A DNA stretch of 64,000 bases, from contig QJOU01000048.1 of the NCBI GenBank assembly GCA_003265685.1, positions 1-64,000 of the forward strand, written 5' to 3'. This stretch comes from Piscinibacter caeni (lineage in GTDB: Bacteria > Pseudomonadota > Gammaproteobacteria > Burkholderiales > Burkholderiaceae_C). A program made the position numbers and the translations under genes. This document shows, piece after piece, positions 34,225 through 51,366 of the stretch; position 1 is the stretch's first letter, and the number at the start of each line of letters is the position of its first letter. Under the pieces are notes generated by a model, which had not been told where the DNA came from, searched no databases, and saw nothing but the letters and a program-made list of their open reading frames with translations.

Positions 34225-35364
34225 CTAGACCTTCAGCTCGAAGAACGCCTCGGCGCAGACCACGCCGTTGATGCGCACGTCCACCGCATGCCGCCCGGCG
34301 TGGTAGCTGCGCGTGGTGATCGGCTTGACCGCATGGCGCTTCGTGAGCGTGATCGCTTCGCCCGGCGCGAGGCTCAGGTTCCAGCCCTTGAACACCTTGG
34401 GCGAGACCGTGCCGTTGGCCTTGACGTGGTGCACCGCGTAGTCGACCACCAGCGTCTGCGCACGCTTCGCGCCCGAATGCAGCGTCAGCGCCAGCGTGAC
34501 CGCCTCGCCGAGCGCGATGCGCCGGGGCGTGACGCGCAGCCGCGCCTCGCCCGCGAAGGGCCGGCCCAGGCCCCAGGCCTTCAGCACGCGCGCATCGCCG
34601 CGCTTGATCAGCGTGCGGCTCGCGTGGCGCAGCAGCGCGCGGCGCGGCGCCGGCGCGTCGGGCAGGTGGCGCTCCAGCCAGTCGGCGACGAGGCCGGGGT
34701 GGTCCTTGGCGATGTCGTTCAGGTGGTTGGCCACGCTGCGCCGCACGTACTCGCTCGGATCGTCCTGCAGCGCCTCGAGCAGCGGCAGCGTCGGCGACGG
34801 GTCGGCGATCAGGCCCTTGAGCTGCAGGCCCCAGGGCAGGCGCGGCCGACTGCCCTCGCTGGCGAGGCGCCGCACATGCGCGCTCGGGTCGCGCGCCCAG
34901 TGCGCCAGCGTCTCGAAGGCAAGCGCCGGATGGCGCTCGATGAACGGGCGGATCGCCCATTCGGCGCTGAAGCGCTGCGTCAGCGCATGCAGTGCGGCCA
35001 GGGCCCGCTCGGGCTCGCCGAGCCCGCGCCGGGCGACGAACTCGGTCAGCGGCCACACCACCCAGCCGGCCAGGCCGCTGTCGTCGTTGCCACGGTCGTG
35101 GAGTTCGCCGAGTTCCTCGTCGCCGCGCACCGGGGCGAGCGCGGCCTCGATCAGGTCGCAGGCGGCGGCGAAGTCGGCCGGCAAGGTGGCCTCGAGTGCC
35201 GTGGCCAGGTGCTGCGCGCGCGCCTTGAACTCCAGCGCCTCCAGGCCCTGCGACGCGAGGCGGCGGAAGCGCGCCGCGTCGAAACCCGCGTCGTGGCGCT
35301 GCAGGTGCCGCGCGGCCGCATCGACGGTGCCGGCGTGGATCAGGTTCTTGAACGGTTCGGCCAT
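34225..35364 (-). CDS. DNA alkylation repair (AlkD-like) HEAT-repeat protein
   Basis: 379 residues. The first ~270 residues are an all-helical HEAT-like repeat domain (FIERHPALAFETLAHWARDPSAHVRRLASEG, DDPSEYVRRSVANHLNDIAKDHP) as in AlkC/AlkD-type DNA glycosylases. A C-terminal ~100-residue beta domain (ARLRVTPRRIALGEAVTLALTL) is also present. AlkD removes bulky alkylated bases. Whether this subgroup has glycosylase activity is unproven. MAEPFKNLIHAG at 35364 is the typical start of such proteins; in-frame upstream ATGs overlap the NtrC-type site of amtB. Confidence 0.85.
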   Translation of the reverse strand: MAEPFKNLIHAGTVDAAARHLQRHDAGFDAARFRRLASQGLEALEFKARAQHLATALEATLPADFAAACDLIEAALAPVRGDEELGELHDRGNDDSGLAGWVVWPLTEFVARRGLGEPERALAALHALTQRFSAEWAIRPFIERHPALAFETLAHWARDPSAHVRRLASEGSRPRLPWGLQLKGLIADPSPTLPLLEALQDDPSEYVRRSVANHLNDIAKDHPGLVADWLERHLPDAPAPRRALLRHASRTLIKRGDARVLKAWGLGRPFAGEARLRVTPRRIALGEAVTLALTLHSGAKRAQTLVVDYAVHHVKANGTVSPKVFKGWNLSLAPGEAITLTKRHAVKPITTRSYHAGRHAVDVRINGVVCAEAFFELKV

Positions 35365-35393
35365 GGCCGGCGCAGCATAGCGGCGAACCGCGT

Positions 35394-35410
35394 TGCACAA
35401 CTCGGGTGCG
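35394..35410 (+). promoter_or_regulatory. NtrC-type enhancer site for amtB
   Basis: TGCACAACTCGGGTGCG fits the NtrC pattern TGCAC-N7-GTGCA apart from its last base. It lies about 106 bases upstream of the transcript start predicted from the sigma-54 promoter, a usual enhancer distance. The 5' end of the divergent AlkD-like gene starts 30 bases away on the other strand. Confidence 0.5.
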
Positions 35411-35481
35411 TTCATGCACCACGCGAGAACCGCTTTGGATCGGAATCTCTCCGATTCGGTGCGTCCGGGGTGCACCAATCA

Positions 35482-35497
35482 AGGCATGTCTCTTGCG
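35482..35497 (+). promoter_or_regulatory. Sigma-54 promoter of amtB
   Basis: AGGCATGTCTCTTGCG has the invariant GG (35483-35484) and GC (35495-35496) separated by 10 bases, and resembles TGGCACG-N4-TTGCA. Transcription should start near 35508, 33 bases before ATG 35541. With the NtrC-type site upstream this predicts induction by nitrogen limitation. Confidence 0.65.
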
Positions 35498-35540
35498 ATC
35501 GTGGTGCGTTCGGCACGCAAACGAGGCGAGGGGAGACACG

Positions 35541-36755
35541 ATGGAGACGATGGCCCAGGGCGCCGACGCCCTGTTCGTCCTGCTGGGCGCGATCATGGTG
35601 CTGGCGATGCACGCCGGCTTCGCGTTCCTGGAGCTGGGCACGGTGCGCAAGAAGAACCAGGTCAATGCGCTGGTGAAGATCCTGGTGGATTTCGCGGTCT
35701 CGACCATCGCCTACTTCTTCGTCGGCTACCTGGTGGCCTACGGCACCGGCTTCCTGATCGGCGCCGAGACGCTGGCGCAGAAGAACGGCTACGAGCTGGT
35801 CAAGTTCTTCTTCCTGCTGACCTTTGCCGCGGCCATCCCGGCCATCGTCTCGGGCGGCATTGCCGAGCGGGCGCGCTTCGGCCCGCAGATGGTCGCCACC
35901 GCGGTGATCGTCGGCCTGGTCTATCCGCTCTTCGAAGGGGTGGTCTGGGGCGGCCGCTTCGGGATTCAGGCCGCGCTCAAGGAACTGGCGGGCGCCGAGT
36001 TCCACGATTTCGCCGGCAGCGTGGTGGTGCACGCCGTGGGCGGCTGGATCGGCCTGGTCGCGGTGCTGCTGCTCGGGGCCCGCAGCGGGCGCTACCGCAA
36101 GGATGGCGCCGGCCGCTCGACCATCAGCGCCCACCCGCCCTCGAGCATCCCGTTCCTCGCGCTGGGCGCCTGGGTCCTGGCGGTGGGCTGGTTCGGCTTC
36201 AACGTGATGAGCGCGCAGAGCATCGCCAAGATCTCCGGCCTGGTGGCGGTGAACTCGCTGATGGCGATGGTCGGCGGCACGCTGGTGGCCGTGCTGATGG
36301 GGCGCAACGACCCGGGCTTCGCCTACAACGGCCCGCTGGCCGGGCTGGTGGCGGTGTGTGCCGGCTCCGACGTGATGCACCCGGCCGGCGCGCTGGTGGT
36401 GGGCGGCGTGGCCGGCGCGATCTTCGTGCAGCTGTTCACCTGGACGCAGAACAAGTGGAAGGTCGACGACGTGCTGGGCGTCTGGCCGCTGCATGGCCTG
36501 TGCGGCGCCTGGGGCGGCATCGCCTGCGGCGTGTTCGGGCAGCCGGCGCTGGGCGGCATTGGCGGCGTGTCGTTCACGGCGCAGCTGCTGGGCACCGTGG
36601 CCGGCGTGGCCTGGGCGCTGCTCGGCGGCTTCGCGGTCTACGGCGCCATCCGCGCGGTCACGCCGCTGCGCCTGACGCCCGAGGAGGAGCACGAGGGCGC
36701 CGATCTCTCCATCCACAAGATCGGCGCCACCCCCGAGCGCGAGGCGAGCTGGTAG
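35541..36755 (+). CDS. amtB: Ammonium transporter
   Basis: 404 residues, 11 predicted membrane helices. Pore residues are visible: the conserved Asp in FHDFAGSVVVHAVGGWIGL with the first pore His, and the second His in VWPLHGLCGAWGG. It conducts ammonium or ammonia across the inner membrane. AGGGGAG precedes ATG 35541; a longer frame reaches 35406 but would include the sigma-54 promoter. No glnK lies next to it, unlike the usual glnK-amtB pair. Ends 1 base before the stop of acnA. Confidence 0.95.
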   Translation: METMAQGADALFVLLGAIMVLAMHAGFAFLELGTVRKKNQVNALVKILVDFAVSTIAYFFVGYLVAYGTGFLIGAETLAQKNGYELVKFFFLLTFAAAIPAIVSGGIAERARFGPQMVATAVIVGLVYPLFEGVVWGGRFGIQAALKELAGAEFHDFAGSVVVHAVGGWIGLVAVLLLGARSGRYRKDGAGRSTISAHPPSSIPFLALGAWVLAVGWFGFNVMSAQSIAKISGLVAVNSLMAMVGGTLVAVLMGRNDPGFAYNGPLAGLVAVCAGSDVMHPAGALVVGGVAGAIFVQLFTWTQNKWKVDDVLGVWPLHGLCGAWGGIACGVFGQPALGGIGGVSFTAQLLGTVAGVAWALLGGFAVYGAIRAVTPLRLTPEEEHEGADLSIHKIGATPEREASW

Positions 36756-36756
36756 C

Positions 36757-39465
<2,709 letters not shown>

Positions 39466-39508
39466 GGCGGGTGCCTTTCGACGTCGGTTGCTGCGATGCT
39501 GCAGCCAA

Positions 39509-42928
<3,420 letters not shown>

Positions 42929-42939
42929 CCGGCCGCCTC

Positions 42940-44127
42940 CTAGGCCCTGCGTTCGGGCAGCGAGCGCACCGACAGCACCCCGCCGATCGCGCCCAGCTCG
43001 GCCAGCAGCGCCGCACCCACCGGGCTGTCCACGTCCACCAGCGTGTAGGCCATCTCGCCGCGCGACTTGTTCACCATGTTGTGGATGTTCAGGCCGTGGC
43101 GCGCCATCGTGGTGGAGATCTGCCCGAGCATGTTGGGCACGTTGGCATTGGCGATGGCCACGCGCTGGGCCGACTCGCGGGCCATCGACACGGCCGGGAA
43201 GTTGACCGCGTTGACGATGTTGCCGTGCTCCAGGAAATCGCGCAGCTGGTCGGCCACCATCAGCGCGCAGTTCTCCTCCGCCTCGCGGGTGGAGGCGCCC
43301 AGGTGGGGCAGCGCGATCACCTTCGGGTGCCCGTGCACGACCGGGTTCGGGAAGTCGCACACGTAGCGGCCGAGCGCGCCGGCGGACAGCGACGCCAGTG
43401 CCGCGGCGTCGTCCACCACGCCTTCGCGCGAGAAGTTCAGCAGCACGGCGCCCGGGCGCATCAGGCGCAGGTTCTCGGCATTGACCAGGTGGCGCGTGGC
43501 CGCCACCAGCGGCACGTGCAGCGTCACGAAGGACGCGCCGCGCAGCACCTCGGCCACGCTGTTCGCCTTGCGCACCTGCGAGGGCAGGCTCCAGGCGGCG
43601 TCGACGGTGATCTCCGGGTCGTGGCCGAGCACGTCCATGCCGAGCTTGATGGCCGCATCCGCCACCAGGCAGCCGATCTTGCCCAGGCCGATCACGCCGA
43701 GCGTCTGCCCGGCCAGCTCGGCGCCGGCGAAGGCCTTCTTGCCGTCCTCGACGCGCTTGTCGAGGTCCGGCGCGGCGGTGTCCAGGCCGCGCACGAAGTC
43801 GAGCGCCGCCGGCAGGTGGCGCGCGGCCATCAGCATGCCGGCCAGCACCAGCTCCTTGACGGCGTTCGCGTTGGCGCCGGGGGTGTTGAACACCGGCACG
43901 CCGCGGGCGCTGAGCGCCGGCACGGGGATGTTGTTGGTGCCCGCGCCGGCGCGGCCCACCGCCAGCACGCTGCGCGGGATCTCGACCGCGTGCAGGTCGG
44001 CCGAGCGCAGCAGGATGGCGTCGGGCTCGGCGATGTCCTTGCCGCAGACGTAGCGGTCCGCGGGCAGGCGCGCCAGCCCGGCGGCCGAGACCTGGTTCAG
44101 CACCAGGACCCGGAACCGCTCATCCAT
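42940..44127 (-). CDS. serA: D-3-phosphoglycerate dehydrogenase
   Basis: 395 residues. NAD-binding [16 protein letters not shown], catalytic His in [16 protein letters not shown] and a C-terminal ACT-like region ([22 protein letters not shown]), giving the medium-length serine-regulated form. It oxidises 3-phosphoglycerate to 3-phosphohydroxypyruvate, the first step of serine synthesis. It overlaps serC by 8 bases and is followed directly by the hybrid kinase gene. Ser feedback through the ACT domain is expected from the family. Confidence 0.95.
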   Translation of the reverse strand: MDERFRVLVLNQVSAAGLARLPADRYVCGKDIAEPDAILLRSADLHAVEIPRSVLAVGRAGAGTNNIPVPALSARGVPVFNTPGANANAVKELVLAGMLMAARHLPAALDFVRGLDTAAPDLDKRVEDGKKAFAGAELAGQTLGVIGLGKIGCLVADAAIKLGMDVLGHDPEITVDAAWSLPSQVRKANSVAEVLRGASFVTLHVPLVAATRHLVNAENLRLMRPGAVLLNFSREGVVDDAAALASLSAGALGRYVCDFPNPVVHGHPKVIALPHLGASTREAEENCALMVADQLRDFLEHGNIVNAVNFPAVSMARESAQRVAIANANVPNMLGQISTTMARHGLNIHNMVNKSRGEMAYTLVDVDSPVGAALLAELGAIGGVLSVRSLPERRA

Positions 44128-45202
44128 GCTGGGCCTCGAATTCCTTCATGTAGGCCACCAGCGCCTGCACGCCCTCGACCGGCATCGCGTTGTAGATCGA
44201 CGCGCGCATGCCGCCGACCGAGCGGTGGCCCTTGAGCTGCAGCATGCCGCGCGCCTGCGCGCCCTTCAGGAAGGCCTCGTCGAGCGATTCGTCCTTCAGC
44301 TTGAACGGCACGTTCATCAGCGAGCGGCAGTCCGGCGCCACCGGGCTGCGGTAGAAGCTGCTGGCGGCGAGGAAGTCGTACAGCAGCCCCGCCTTGCGCT
44401 CGTTGTGCTCGGCCATCGCGGCCAGGCCGCCGCGCTCCTTGATCCAGCGGAACACCAGCCCGGCGATGTAGATCGCGTAGGTGGGCGGGGTGTTGAGCAT
44501 CGAGTCGGCCTCGGCCTGCTCCCGGTAGTTGAAGGCCGAGGGCGTGATCGGCAATGCGCGGTCGAGCAGGTCGTCGCGCACGATCACGATGGTCAGGCCG
44601 GCCGGCCCCAGGTTCTTCTGCGCGCCGGCGTAGATCAGGCCGAACTTCGTCACGTCGACCGGGCGCGACATGATGTCGCTGGACATGTCGGCCACCAGCG
44701 GCACGTCGCCGACCTCGGGCACGAAGTGGTACTGCACGCCGCCGATGGTCTCGTTCGAGCAGATGTGCAGGTAGGCGGCCTCGGGGTCGAGCTTCCAGGT
44801 CTCGCGCTTCGGGATCGTCGTGTAGCCACTGTCCTTGGCGCTGGCGACCACGTTGACCCGGCAGTACCTGCCGGCCTCCTTGATGGTCTTCTTCGACCAC
44901 TCGCCGGTGTCGACGACGTCGATGCTCTTCTTCGTGCCCAGCAGGTTCATCGGCACGATGGCGTTCTCGCCGATCGCGCCGCCCTGCAGGAACAGCACCT
45001 TGTAGTTCGACGGGATGCCCATCAGCTCGCGCGCCAGCGCCTCGGCCTCGGCGTGGATGCCGATGAACTCCTTGCCACGGTGGCTCATCTCCATCACCGA
45101 CATGCCCGAGCCGTGCCAGTCGAGCATCTCGTCGGCGGCCTGGCGCAGCACGGGCTCCGGCAAGGCGGCGGGGCCGGCGCTGAAATTGAAGACGCGGGTC
45201 AT
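44120..45202 (-). CDS. serC: Phosphoserine aminotransferase
   Basis: 360 residues, standard length. PLP-binding Lys in [31 protein letters not shown] at the N-terminus and YTTIP / [13 protein letters not shown] segments are typical. It converts 3-phosphohydroxypyruvate and glutamate to phosphoserine and 2-oxoglutarate, acting just after SerA. First gene of a serC-serA-kinase operon, divergent from the phasin-like gene at 45329. Confidence 0.97.
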   Translation of the reverse strand: MTRVFNFSAGPAALPEPVLRQAADEMLDWHGSGMSVMEMSHRGKEFIGIHAEAEALARELMGIPSNYKVLFLQGGAIGENAIVPMNLLGTKKSIDVVDTGEWSKKTIKEAGRYCRVNVVASAKDSGYTTIPKRETWKLDPEAAYLHICSNETIGGVQYHFVPEVGDVPLVADMSSDIMSRPVDVTKFGLIYAGAQKNLGPAGLTIVIVRDDLLDRALPITPSAFNYREQAEADSMLNTPPTYAIYIAGLVFRWIKERGGLAAMAEHNERKAGLLYDFLAASSFYRSPVAPDCRSLMNVPFKLKDESLDEAFLKGAQARGMLQLKGHRSVGGMRASIYNAMPVEGVQALVAYMKEFEAQHG

Positions 45203-45328
45203 GAAGCGGTTCTCCGGGGGCGGTGTCGGTCGGGGGGCCTGAGCATAACCAAAGCCGGCGCTGGCGCGGCATGCGCAACGGTGCGAGGATCGCGCCTGTC
45301 GACCCCCCCACACCACGAGGAGACCCGC

Positions 45329-46018
45329 ATGAGCAAGACCGGCATCGACCAGGACGCCCTGATCGAGATGTTCGCCACCGCCAGCGCCAAGGGCACGGAG
45401 CAGGTCCGCAAGGCCGTCGGCGACGCCACGCTCGCCGCGCTGCAGGGCCGCGAGCTGAGCCTGAAGAACATCCGCGCGGTGCTCAAGACGGTGGCGCAGG
45501 CCGCCTCGGCCGGTGCGGCGCAGAACGCGGTGGCCGGGGTCGACCCGGAGGACCTGCTGGACAAGGCCGTCGCCGGCATGGACGACGCGCTGGTCAAGGC
45601 GGTCGAGGCCAACCGGGTGGCGCTGCAGCAGTTCGTCAACCAGGGCGCCGACCTGCGCGAGAAGCACCTGAAGAAGGCGCTGGCCGACCTGGAGGCGATG
45701 GAGGACACCTTCATCGGCGCGATCCGCAAAGCCACCGAGGCGGCCGGCGCGCAGGCCAACACCCAGTGGGCGCCGGTGCTCGAGAAGCTGCAGGCCGGCG
45801 GCACGCTGTCGGGCCAGAAGGCCGCCACCACGGCCGAGCAGTTCGTCAACCAGATGCAGACCGCGATGCGCGACAGCCGCGCCGCCGGCATGAAGGCCGC
45901 GCAGACGCTGGCGGAGAGCTACGCCGCGCTGGTCAGCGGCGTGCTGATCGGCATGAGCGACGCGATGGCCCAGGCCGGCGGCGGCGCGGCGGCGGCGAAG
46001 AAGTCGCGCGCCAAGTAG
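45329..46018 (+). CDS. Helical phasin-like protein (DUF6781-like)
   Basis: 229 residues, almost wholly helical and Ala/Lys/Glu-rich with heptad-like spacing ([46 protein letters not shown]). A more hydrophobic stretch near the end ([20 protein letters not shown]) and a Lys-rich tail follow. It resembles phasins and a small betaproteobacterial family I tentatively place as DUF6781. There is no signal peptide. SD GAGGAG before ATG 45329. Polyhydroxyalkanoate granule binding is possible but unproven, and no pha gene is in the window. Confidence 0.65.
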   Translation: MSKTGIDQDALIEMFATASAKGTEQVRKAVGDATLAALQGRELSLKNIRAVLKTVAQAASAGAAQNAVAGVDPEDLLDKAVAGMDDALVKAVEANRVALQQFVNQGADLREKHLKKALADLEAMEDTFIGAIRKATEAAGAQANTQWAPVLEKLQAGGTLSGQKAATTAEQFVNQMQTAMRDSRAAGMKAAQTLAESYAALVSGVLIGMSDAMAQAGGGAAAAKKSRAK

Positions 46019-46037
46019 GCTCGGTTATCGTGCCGGG

Positions 46038-47477
46038 ATGGCCGACCCGGACTTCAGCTTCTTCTGGCACGACTACGAGACCTTCGGCCGCGTCCCCCGG
46101 CGGGACCGGCCGGCGCAGTTCGCCGGCGTGCGCACCGACGCCGAGCTGAACGAGATCGACGCGCCGGTGATGCATTTCTGCGCGCCGGCCGACGACTACC
46201 TGCCCGAGCCCGAGGCCTGCCTGCTGACCGGCATCACGCCGCAGCAGTGCCTGGCGCAGGGCCTGCCCGAACACGACTTCGCCGCCGCCATCGAGGCCCA
46301 ACTGGCGCGGCCCGGCACGGTGGGCGTGGGCTACAACTCGATCCGCTTCGACGACGAGGTCACGCGCTTCCTGTTCTGGCGCAACCTGATCGACCCCTAT
46401 GCGCGCGAGTGGCGCCAGGGCTGCGGCCGCTGGGACCTGCTCGACGTGGTGCGCTGCATGCGCGCGCTGCGCCCCGAAGGCATCGCGTGGCCGAACCACC
46501 CGGACGGCAAGCCCTCGCTGAAGCTGGAGGACCTGAGCGCCGCCAACGGCCTGGTGCACGAGGCGGCGCACGACGCGCTGTCGGACGTGCGCGCCACCAT
46601 CGCGCTGGCCCGGCTGGTGAAGACGCGCCAGCCGCGCCTGTGGGCGTTCTGCCTCAAGCTGCGCCGCAAGGAGGCGGTGCTCGAGGAGATCGGCAGCGGC
46701 CGGCCGTTCCTGCATGTCTCGGGCATGTACCCGCCCGAGCGCGGCTGCCTGGCGGTGGTTTGGCCGCTCGCGCCGCACCCGACCAACCGCAACGAGATCA
46801 TCGTCTGGGACCTCGCGGCCGACCCGGCGCAGCTCGACGGGTTGGATGCCGGCCAGCTGCGCGAGCGCATCTTCACCCGCGCCGACGAGTTGCCCGAGGG
46901 CGTGCAGCGCCTGCCGGTCAAGACCATCCACGTCAACAAGTCGCCGATCGTGGTCGGCCAGCTGGCCACGCTGTCGGCGCCGCTGGCCGAGCGCTGGGGC
47001 CTGGACCTCGGCGCGGTGCAGCGCCATGCGCAACACGCCGCGCACCATGCGGCAGCGGCGGCCGGCCTGTGGTCCGAGGTGTTCGCGCGCCCCGCGCCGG
47101 CCATGGCGCCGGACGTCGACGAGGACCTGTACGGCGGCTTCGTCGGCAACACCGACCGCACGCGCCTGGACCGGCTGCGCGCGCTGCCGCCCGAGCAGCT
47201 GGCCGGCGCACGCACCGGCTTCGACGACCCGCGCCTGGCCGAACTGCTGTTCCGCTACCGCGCGCGCAACTTCCCCGACACGCTGGACGAGGCCGAGCGT
47301 GAGCGCTGGCAGGAGCACCGCGCCGCGCGCCTGCACCAGGGCGCCGGCGGCGCGCTGACGCTGCAGGCCTTCTTCGACCGGCTCGACGCCCTCAACGAGA
47401 GCGCCGACGAACGCGGCCAGGCGATCCTCGAGGCGCTGTACGACCACGCGGAGCAGATCGCGCCCGAGGCGCCGTGA
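46038..47477 (+). CDS. sbcB: Exodeoxyribonuclease I
   Basis: 479 residues. DnaQ-like exonuclease domain with the first acidic motif HDYETFG, a second around GVGYNSIRFDDEVTRFLFWRN and the third motif HDALSDVRATIALARLV. The C-terminal exonuclease I region includes YGGFVGNTDRTRL and LFRYRARNFPDTLDEAERERW. It degrades single-stranded DNA 3' to 5' in recombination and mismatch repair. It starts 20 bases after the phasin-like gene and ends 16 bases from the convergent beta-helix gene. Confidence 0.95.
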   Translation: MADPDFSFFWHDYETFGRVPRRDRPAQFAGVRTDAELNEIDAPVMHFCAPADDYLPEPEACLLTGITPQQCLAQGLPEHDFAAAIEAQLARPGTVGVGYNSIRFDDEVTRFLFWRNLIDPYAREWRQGCGRWDLLDVVRCMRALRPEGIAWPNHPDGKPSLKLEDLSAANGLVHEAAHDALSDVRATIALARLVKTRQPRLWAFCLKLRRKEAVLEEIGSGRPFLHVSGMYPPERGCLAVVWPLAPHPTNRNEIIVWDLAADPAQLDGLDAGQLRERIFTRADELPEGVQRLPVKTIHVNKSPIVVGQLATLSAPLAERWGLDLGAVQRHAQHAAHHAAAAAGLWSEVFARPAPAMAPDVDEDLYGGFVGNTDRTRLDRLRALPPEQLAGARTGFDDPRLAELLFRYRARNFPDTLDEAERERWQEHRAARLHQGAGGALTLQAFFDRLDALNESADERGQAILEALYDHAEQIAPEAP

Positions 47478-47493
47478 GGCAAGGGGCCGCGCG

Positions 47494-48675
47494 TCAGGGT
47501 GCGGACTGCAGCGCGCCGCTGAAGCCCGCCGGGCCGGCGAGCCGGCGCAGCGTCAGCGGGCGCGGCGCGTCCTCGGTGTAGCCGGGGTCGACCGGTTCCT
47601 TCAGCGCCGGCGGGGGCGCCACGCCGGCGTCGGGCCAGAAGTCCGGCGCGTCGAGGCGGCCGGCACGTGGCAGCGCGGCCAGCGGCAGCAGCGCATGGCT
47701 GCTGCGCTCGACCCGGTGGCTGGCGAAGCCGCCGACCACCAGCTCGGTCTCGCTGCGGCCGGCGAACAGGTTGCCCGCCAGCGTCACCGCATGGGCCAAG
47801 GCGCGCACGAACAGGTAGCTGGCGCGCGGGTGGTCCACCACCACGGTGTTGTGGACCAGCGCCAGCGTGTGGTCGCCGTCGCCCTTCAGGCTCTCCTCGC
47901 CGAACGCGATCGCGGCCGGGTTGTCGGCCTTCGGGCCCTTGTGCAGCAGGTTGCCGCGCAGCAGCACGCGCCCGCCGTCCGGAAAGTCGGCCAGGTAGCT
48001 GGACCGGCCGTCGGGGCCATCCATCAGGTGGCTGTGCTCGACGATGCTCTCGCGCGCCCGGCTCTTCAGGTTGTGCCCGATGCGCGCCTCGCGGAACACG
48101 CTGGCGCGCACCACGAGGCGGTCCACCGCGTTGACGTACAGGTTGTGCGAGTAGCCGTCGCCGTGGCCGTTGCGCGCGAATTCGGAGAACTCGATGGTCA
48201 GCGTCGAGCCGGCGAGCCCGCCGAGCAGGCCGTTCTCGTTGTCGTAGAAGCCGCAGTGGCGCACGGTGAGCGTGCCGGCGCCTTCGGCCCGGATGCCGGC
48301 ACCGTTGCGGTCCGGCACGCGCGCGTCGTGGAAGTCGACGCCGTCGATCGTCACGTCGCTGCCGGCGATGACCCAGATCGCCTTGCCCTGCGCGCTGCGC
48401 CCGTCGGCGAACAGCCGGGCGCGGCCGCCGCGGCCGCAGATCGTCAGCCGGTTCGCGGCCCAGCGGGCCACGTCGCCGCGGTAGTCGCCGGCGGCGATGC
48501 GGATCACGTCGCCGTCGCGCGCCGCCGCGGCGGCGGCACTCGGCACCGCGTAGGCCTGGCCCGGGCCGACCTCGAGCACGCGGCCCGCGGCGGCGTCGCA
48601 GGAGGCGCCGGGCGCCGGCTGGGCCAGCGCGATGCCGGCCGCCAGGGCCAGCAGCAGCGCGAGCGCCTGCCTCAG
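47494..48675 (-). CDS. Secreted right-handed parallel beta-helix protein (CTG start)
   Basis: 393 residues. A signal peptide ([16 protein letters not shown]) starts directly at the acnB stop codon. The body has repeated beta-helix turns: [65 protein letters not shown]. No ATG, GTG or TTG lies in frame before the signal peptide; CTG at 48675 is the only credible start and overlaps the acnB TGA as CTGA. Beta-helix folds of this type occur in polysaccharide lyases and similar periplasmic proteins; the substrate is unknown. Confidence 0.7.
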   Translation of the reverse strand: MRQALALLLALAAGIALAQPAPGASCDAAAGRVLEVGPGQAYAVPSAAAAAARDGDVIRIAAGDYRGDVARWAANRLTICGRGGRARLFADGRSAQGKAIWVIAGSDVTIDGVDFHDARVPDRNGAGIRAEGAGTLTVRHCGFYDNENGLLGGLAGSTLTIEFSEFARNGHGDGYSHNLYVNAVDRLVVRASVFREARIGHNLKSRARESIVEHSHLMDGPDGRSSYLADFPDGGRVLLRGNLLHKGPKADNPAAIAFGEESLKGDGDHTLALVHNTVVVDHPRASYLFVRALAHAVTLAGNLFAGRSETELVVGGFASHRVERSSHALLPLAALPRAGRLDAPDFWPDAGVAPPPALKEPVDPGYTEDAPRPLTLRRLAGPAGFSGALQSAP

Positions 48676-51263
48676 ACCGTCACCGCCTTGGCGGTCTCCG
48701 CGTACTCCTCGATCTGGTCGAAGTTCATGTAGCGGTAGACCTTGGCGGCGTCCTTGTTGATGACGCCCATGTCGGCGTGGTACTCGTCGACGGTGGGAAT
48801 GCGCCCGATCTTGGAGGCGATCGCCGCCAGCTCCGCCGAGGCCAGGTACACGTTGGTGTTCTTGCCCAGGCGGTTGGGGAAGTTGCGCGTGCTGGTGGAC
48901 ACCACCGTCGCGCCTTCGCGCACCTGCGCCTGATTGCCCATGCACAGGCTGCAGCCGGGCATCTCGGTGCGCGCGCCGGCGGTGCCGAACACGCCATAGT
49001 GGCCTTCCTTCGTGAGCTCGCTGGCGTCCATCTTGGTCGGCGGGGCGACCCACAGCTTGACCGGGATGTCACGCTTGCCCTCGAGCAGCTTGGAGGCCGC
49101 GCGGAAGTGGCCGATGTTGGTCATGCACGAGCCGATGAACACCTCGTCGATCTTCGCGCCAGCGACCTCCGACAGCAGCTTGGCGTCGTCCGGGTCGTTC
49201 GGGCAGCACAGCACCGGTTCCTTCAGCGCGTTCAGGTCGATCTCGATCACCGCGGCGTACTCGGCGTCGGCATCGGCGCGCAGCAGCTGCGGGTTGGCGA
49301 GCCAGGCCTCCATCGCCTTGATGCGGCGCTCGAGCGTGCGCCGGTCCTGGTAGCCGTCGGCGATCATGTTCTTCATGAGCACGATGTTCGAGGTCATGTA
49401 CTCGATGATCGGCTCCTTGTTCAGGTGCACCGTGCAGCCCGAGGCGCTGCGCTCGGCCGAGGCATCGCTGAGCTCGAAGGCCTGCTCGACCTTCAGGTCC
49501 GGCAGGCCCTCGATCTCGAGGATGCGACCGCTGAAGATGTTCTTCTTGCCCTGCTTGGCCACCGTCAGGAGGCCCTGCTTGATGGCGTAGAGCGGAATCG
49601 CGTGCACCAGGTCGCGCAGGGTGATGCCGGGCTGCATCTGGCCCTTGAAGCGCACCAGCACGCTCTCGGGCATGTCCAGCGGCATCACGCCGGTGGCCGC
49701 GCCGAAGGCGACCAGGCCCGAGCCGGCCGGGAACGAGATGCCGATCGGGAAGCGGGTGTGCGAGTCGCCACCGGTGCCCACAGTGTCGGGCAGCAGCAGG
49801 CGGTTCAGCCAGCTGTGGATCACGCCGTCGCCCGGGCGCAGCGCGACGCCGCCGCGGTTGCTGATGAAGGCGGGCAGCTCGCGGTGCATCTTCACGTCCA
49901 CCGGCTTCGGGTAGGCGGCGGTGTGGCAGAAGCTCTGCATCACGAGGTCGGCGCTGAAGCCCAGGCAGGCCAGGTCCTTCAGCTCGTCGCGGGTCATCGG
50001 GCCGGTGGTGTCCTGGCTGCCGACGGTGGTCATCCTCGGCTCGCAGTAGGTGCCCGGGCGGATGCCCTGGCCCTCGGGCAGACCGCAGGCGCGGCCGACC
50101 ATCTTCTGCGCCAGGGTGAAGCCCTTGCCCGTGTCCTTCGGCGCCTTGGGCAGGCGGAAGGCGGTGGAGGCGGGCAGGCCGAGGAACTCGCGCGCCTTGG
50201 CGGTGAGCGAGCGGCCGATGATCAGGTTGATGCGGCCGCCGGCACGCACTTCATCCAGGATGACGTCGCTCTTGAGCGCGAACTCGGCGACCGTGGCGCC
50301 GCCCTTCACGATCTTGCCGTCGTAGGGCAGCACGTCGATCACGTCGCCCATCTCGAGCTTGGACACGTCCACCTCGATCGGCAGCGCGCCGGAGTCTTCC
50401 TGCGTGTTGAAGAAGATCGGGGCGATCTTGCCGCCCAGCGTCACACCGCCGAAGCGCTTGTTGGGCACGAAGGGGATGTCCTCGCCGGTGGCCCAGATCA
50501 CGCTGTTGGTCGCGCTCTTGCGGCTCGAGCCGGTGCCGACCACGTCGCCGACGTAGGCCACGAGGTGGCCCTTCTTCTTCAGATCGTCGATGAACTTCAT
50601 CGGGCCGCGCTTGCCGTCCTCCTCGGGCACGAAGGCCGCGCCCGGGCGGGTGTTCTTCAGCATCGCCAGGTAGTGCAGCGGGATGTCGGGGCGGCTCCAG
50701 GCGTCCGGCGCGGGGGAGAGGTCGTCGGTGTTCGTTTCGCCCGGCACCTTGAACACCGTCACGGTGATCTTCTTCGCCACTTCGGGGCGCGAGGTGAACC
50801 ATTCCGCGTCGGCCCAGCTCTGGATCACCGCCTTGGCGTGCGTGTTGCCGGCCTTCGCCTTCTCGGCCACGTCGTGGAAGAAGTCGAACATCAGCAGCGT
50901 CTTCTTCAGCGCGGCGGCGGCCACCGGGGCGACCTCGGCATCGTCGAGCAGGTCGATCAGCGGCTTGACGTTGTAGCCGCCGACCATGGTGCCGAGCAGC
51001 TCGGTCGCCTTGGCCTTGGAGATGAGCTTGACGGCCAGATCGCCGTGCGCCACGGCGGCCAGGAACGAGGCCTTGACCTTGGCGGCGTCGTCAACGCCCG
51101 GCGGCACGCGGTGGGTCAGCAGGTCCAGCAGGAAGGCCTCCTCGCCGGCCGGCGGCGCCTTGATCAGCTCGATCAGCTCGCCCGTCTGTGCGGCCGAGAG
51201 CGGCAGCGGCGGGATGCCGAGCGCGGCACGTTCGGCGGCATGTTGTCGGTAGGCTTGCAGCAT
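48672..51263 (-). CDS. acnB: Aconitate hydratase B
   Basis: 863 residues. The N-terminal HEAT-like domain ([19 protein letters not shown]) is specific to AcnB. Fe-S cluster ligands are in [12 protein letters not shown] and [13 protein letters not shown]. It interconverts citrate and isocitrate in the TCA cycle and can act as an RNA-binding regulator when iron is low in other bacteria. It lies downstream of a TCTTATATAAGA operator (51367-51378) matching one near mdh/gntR. Its stop overlaps the CTG start of the beta-helix gene. Confidence 0.97.
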   Translation of the reverse strand: MLQAYRQHAAERAALGIPPLPLSAAQTGELIELIKAPPAGEEAFLLDLLTHRVPPGVDDAAKVKASFLAAVAHGDLAVKLISKAKATELLGTMVGGYNVKPLIDLLDDAEVAPVAAAALKKTLLMFDFFHDVAEKAKAGNTHAKAVIQSWADAEWFTSRPEVAKKITVTVFKVPGETNTDDLSPAPDAWSRPDIPLHYLAMLKNTRPGAAFVPEEDGKRGPMKFIDDLKKKGHLVAYVGDVVGTGSSRKSATNSVIWATGEDIPFVPNKRFGGVTLGGKIAPIFFNTQEDSGALPIEVDVSKLEMGDVIDVLPYDGKIVKGGATVAEFALKSDVILDEVRAGGRINLIIGRSLTAKAREFLGLPASTAFRLPKAPKDTGKGFTLAQKMVGRACGLPEGQGIRPGTYCEPRMTTVGSQDTTGPMTRDELKDLACLGFSADLVMQSFCHTAAYPKPVDVKMHRELPAFISNRGGVALRPGDGVIHSWLNRLLLPDTVGTGGDSHTRFPIGISFPAGSGLVAFGAATGVMPLDMPESVLVRFKGQMQPGITLRDLVHAIPLYAIKQGLLTVAKQGKKNIFSGRILEIEGLPDLKVEQAFELSDASAERSASGCTVHLNKEPIIEYMTSNIVLMKNMIADGYQDRRTLERRIKAMEAWLANPQLLRADADAEYAAVIEIDLNALKEPVLCCPNDPDDAKLLSEVAGAKIDEVFIGSCMTNIGHFRAASKLLEGKRDIPVKLWVAPPTKMDASELTKEGHYGVFGTAGARTEMPGCSLCMGNQAQVREGATVVSTSTRNFPNRLGKNTNVYLASAELAAIASKIGRIPTVDEYHADMGVINKDAAKVYRYMNFDQIEEYAETAKAVTV

Positions 51264-51366
51264 GGAGAACTCCGGTGGCGGGACAGGACGGATTCGGGCG
51301 TCGGGAGGGTCGGCCGGCAGTGTAGTGGCGGACCGGTGAAATCTACGGGAAACCCCCAGACTTATA

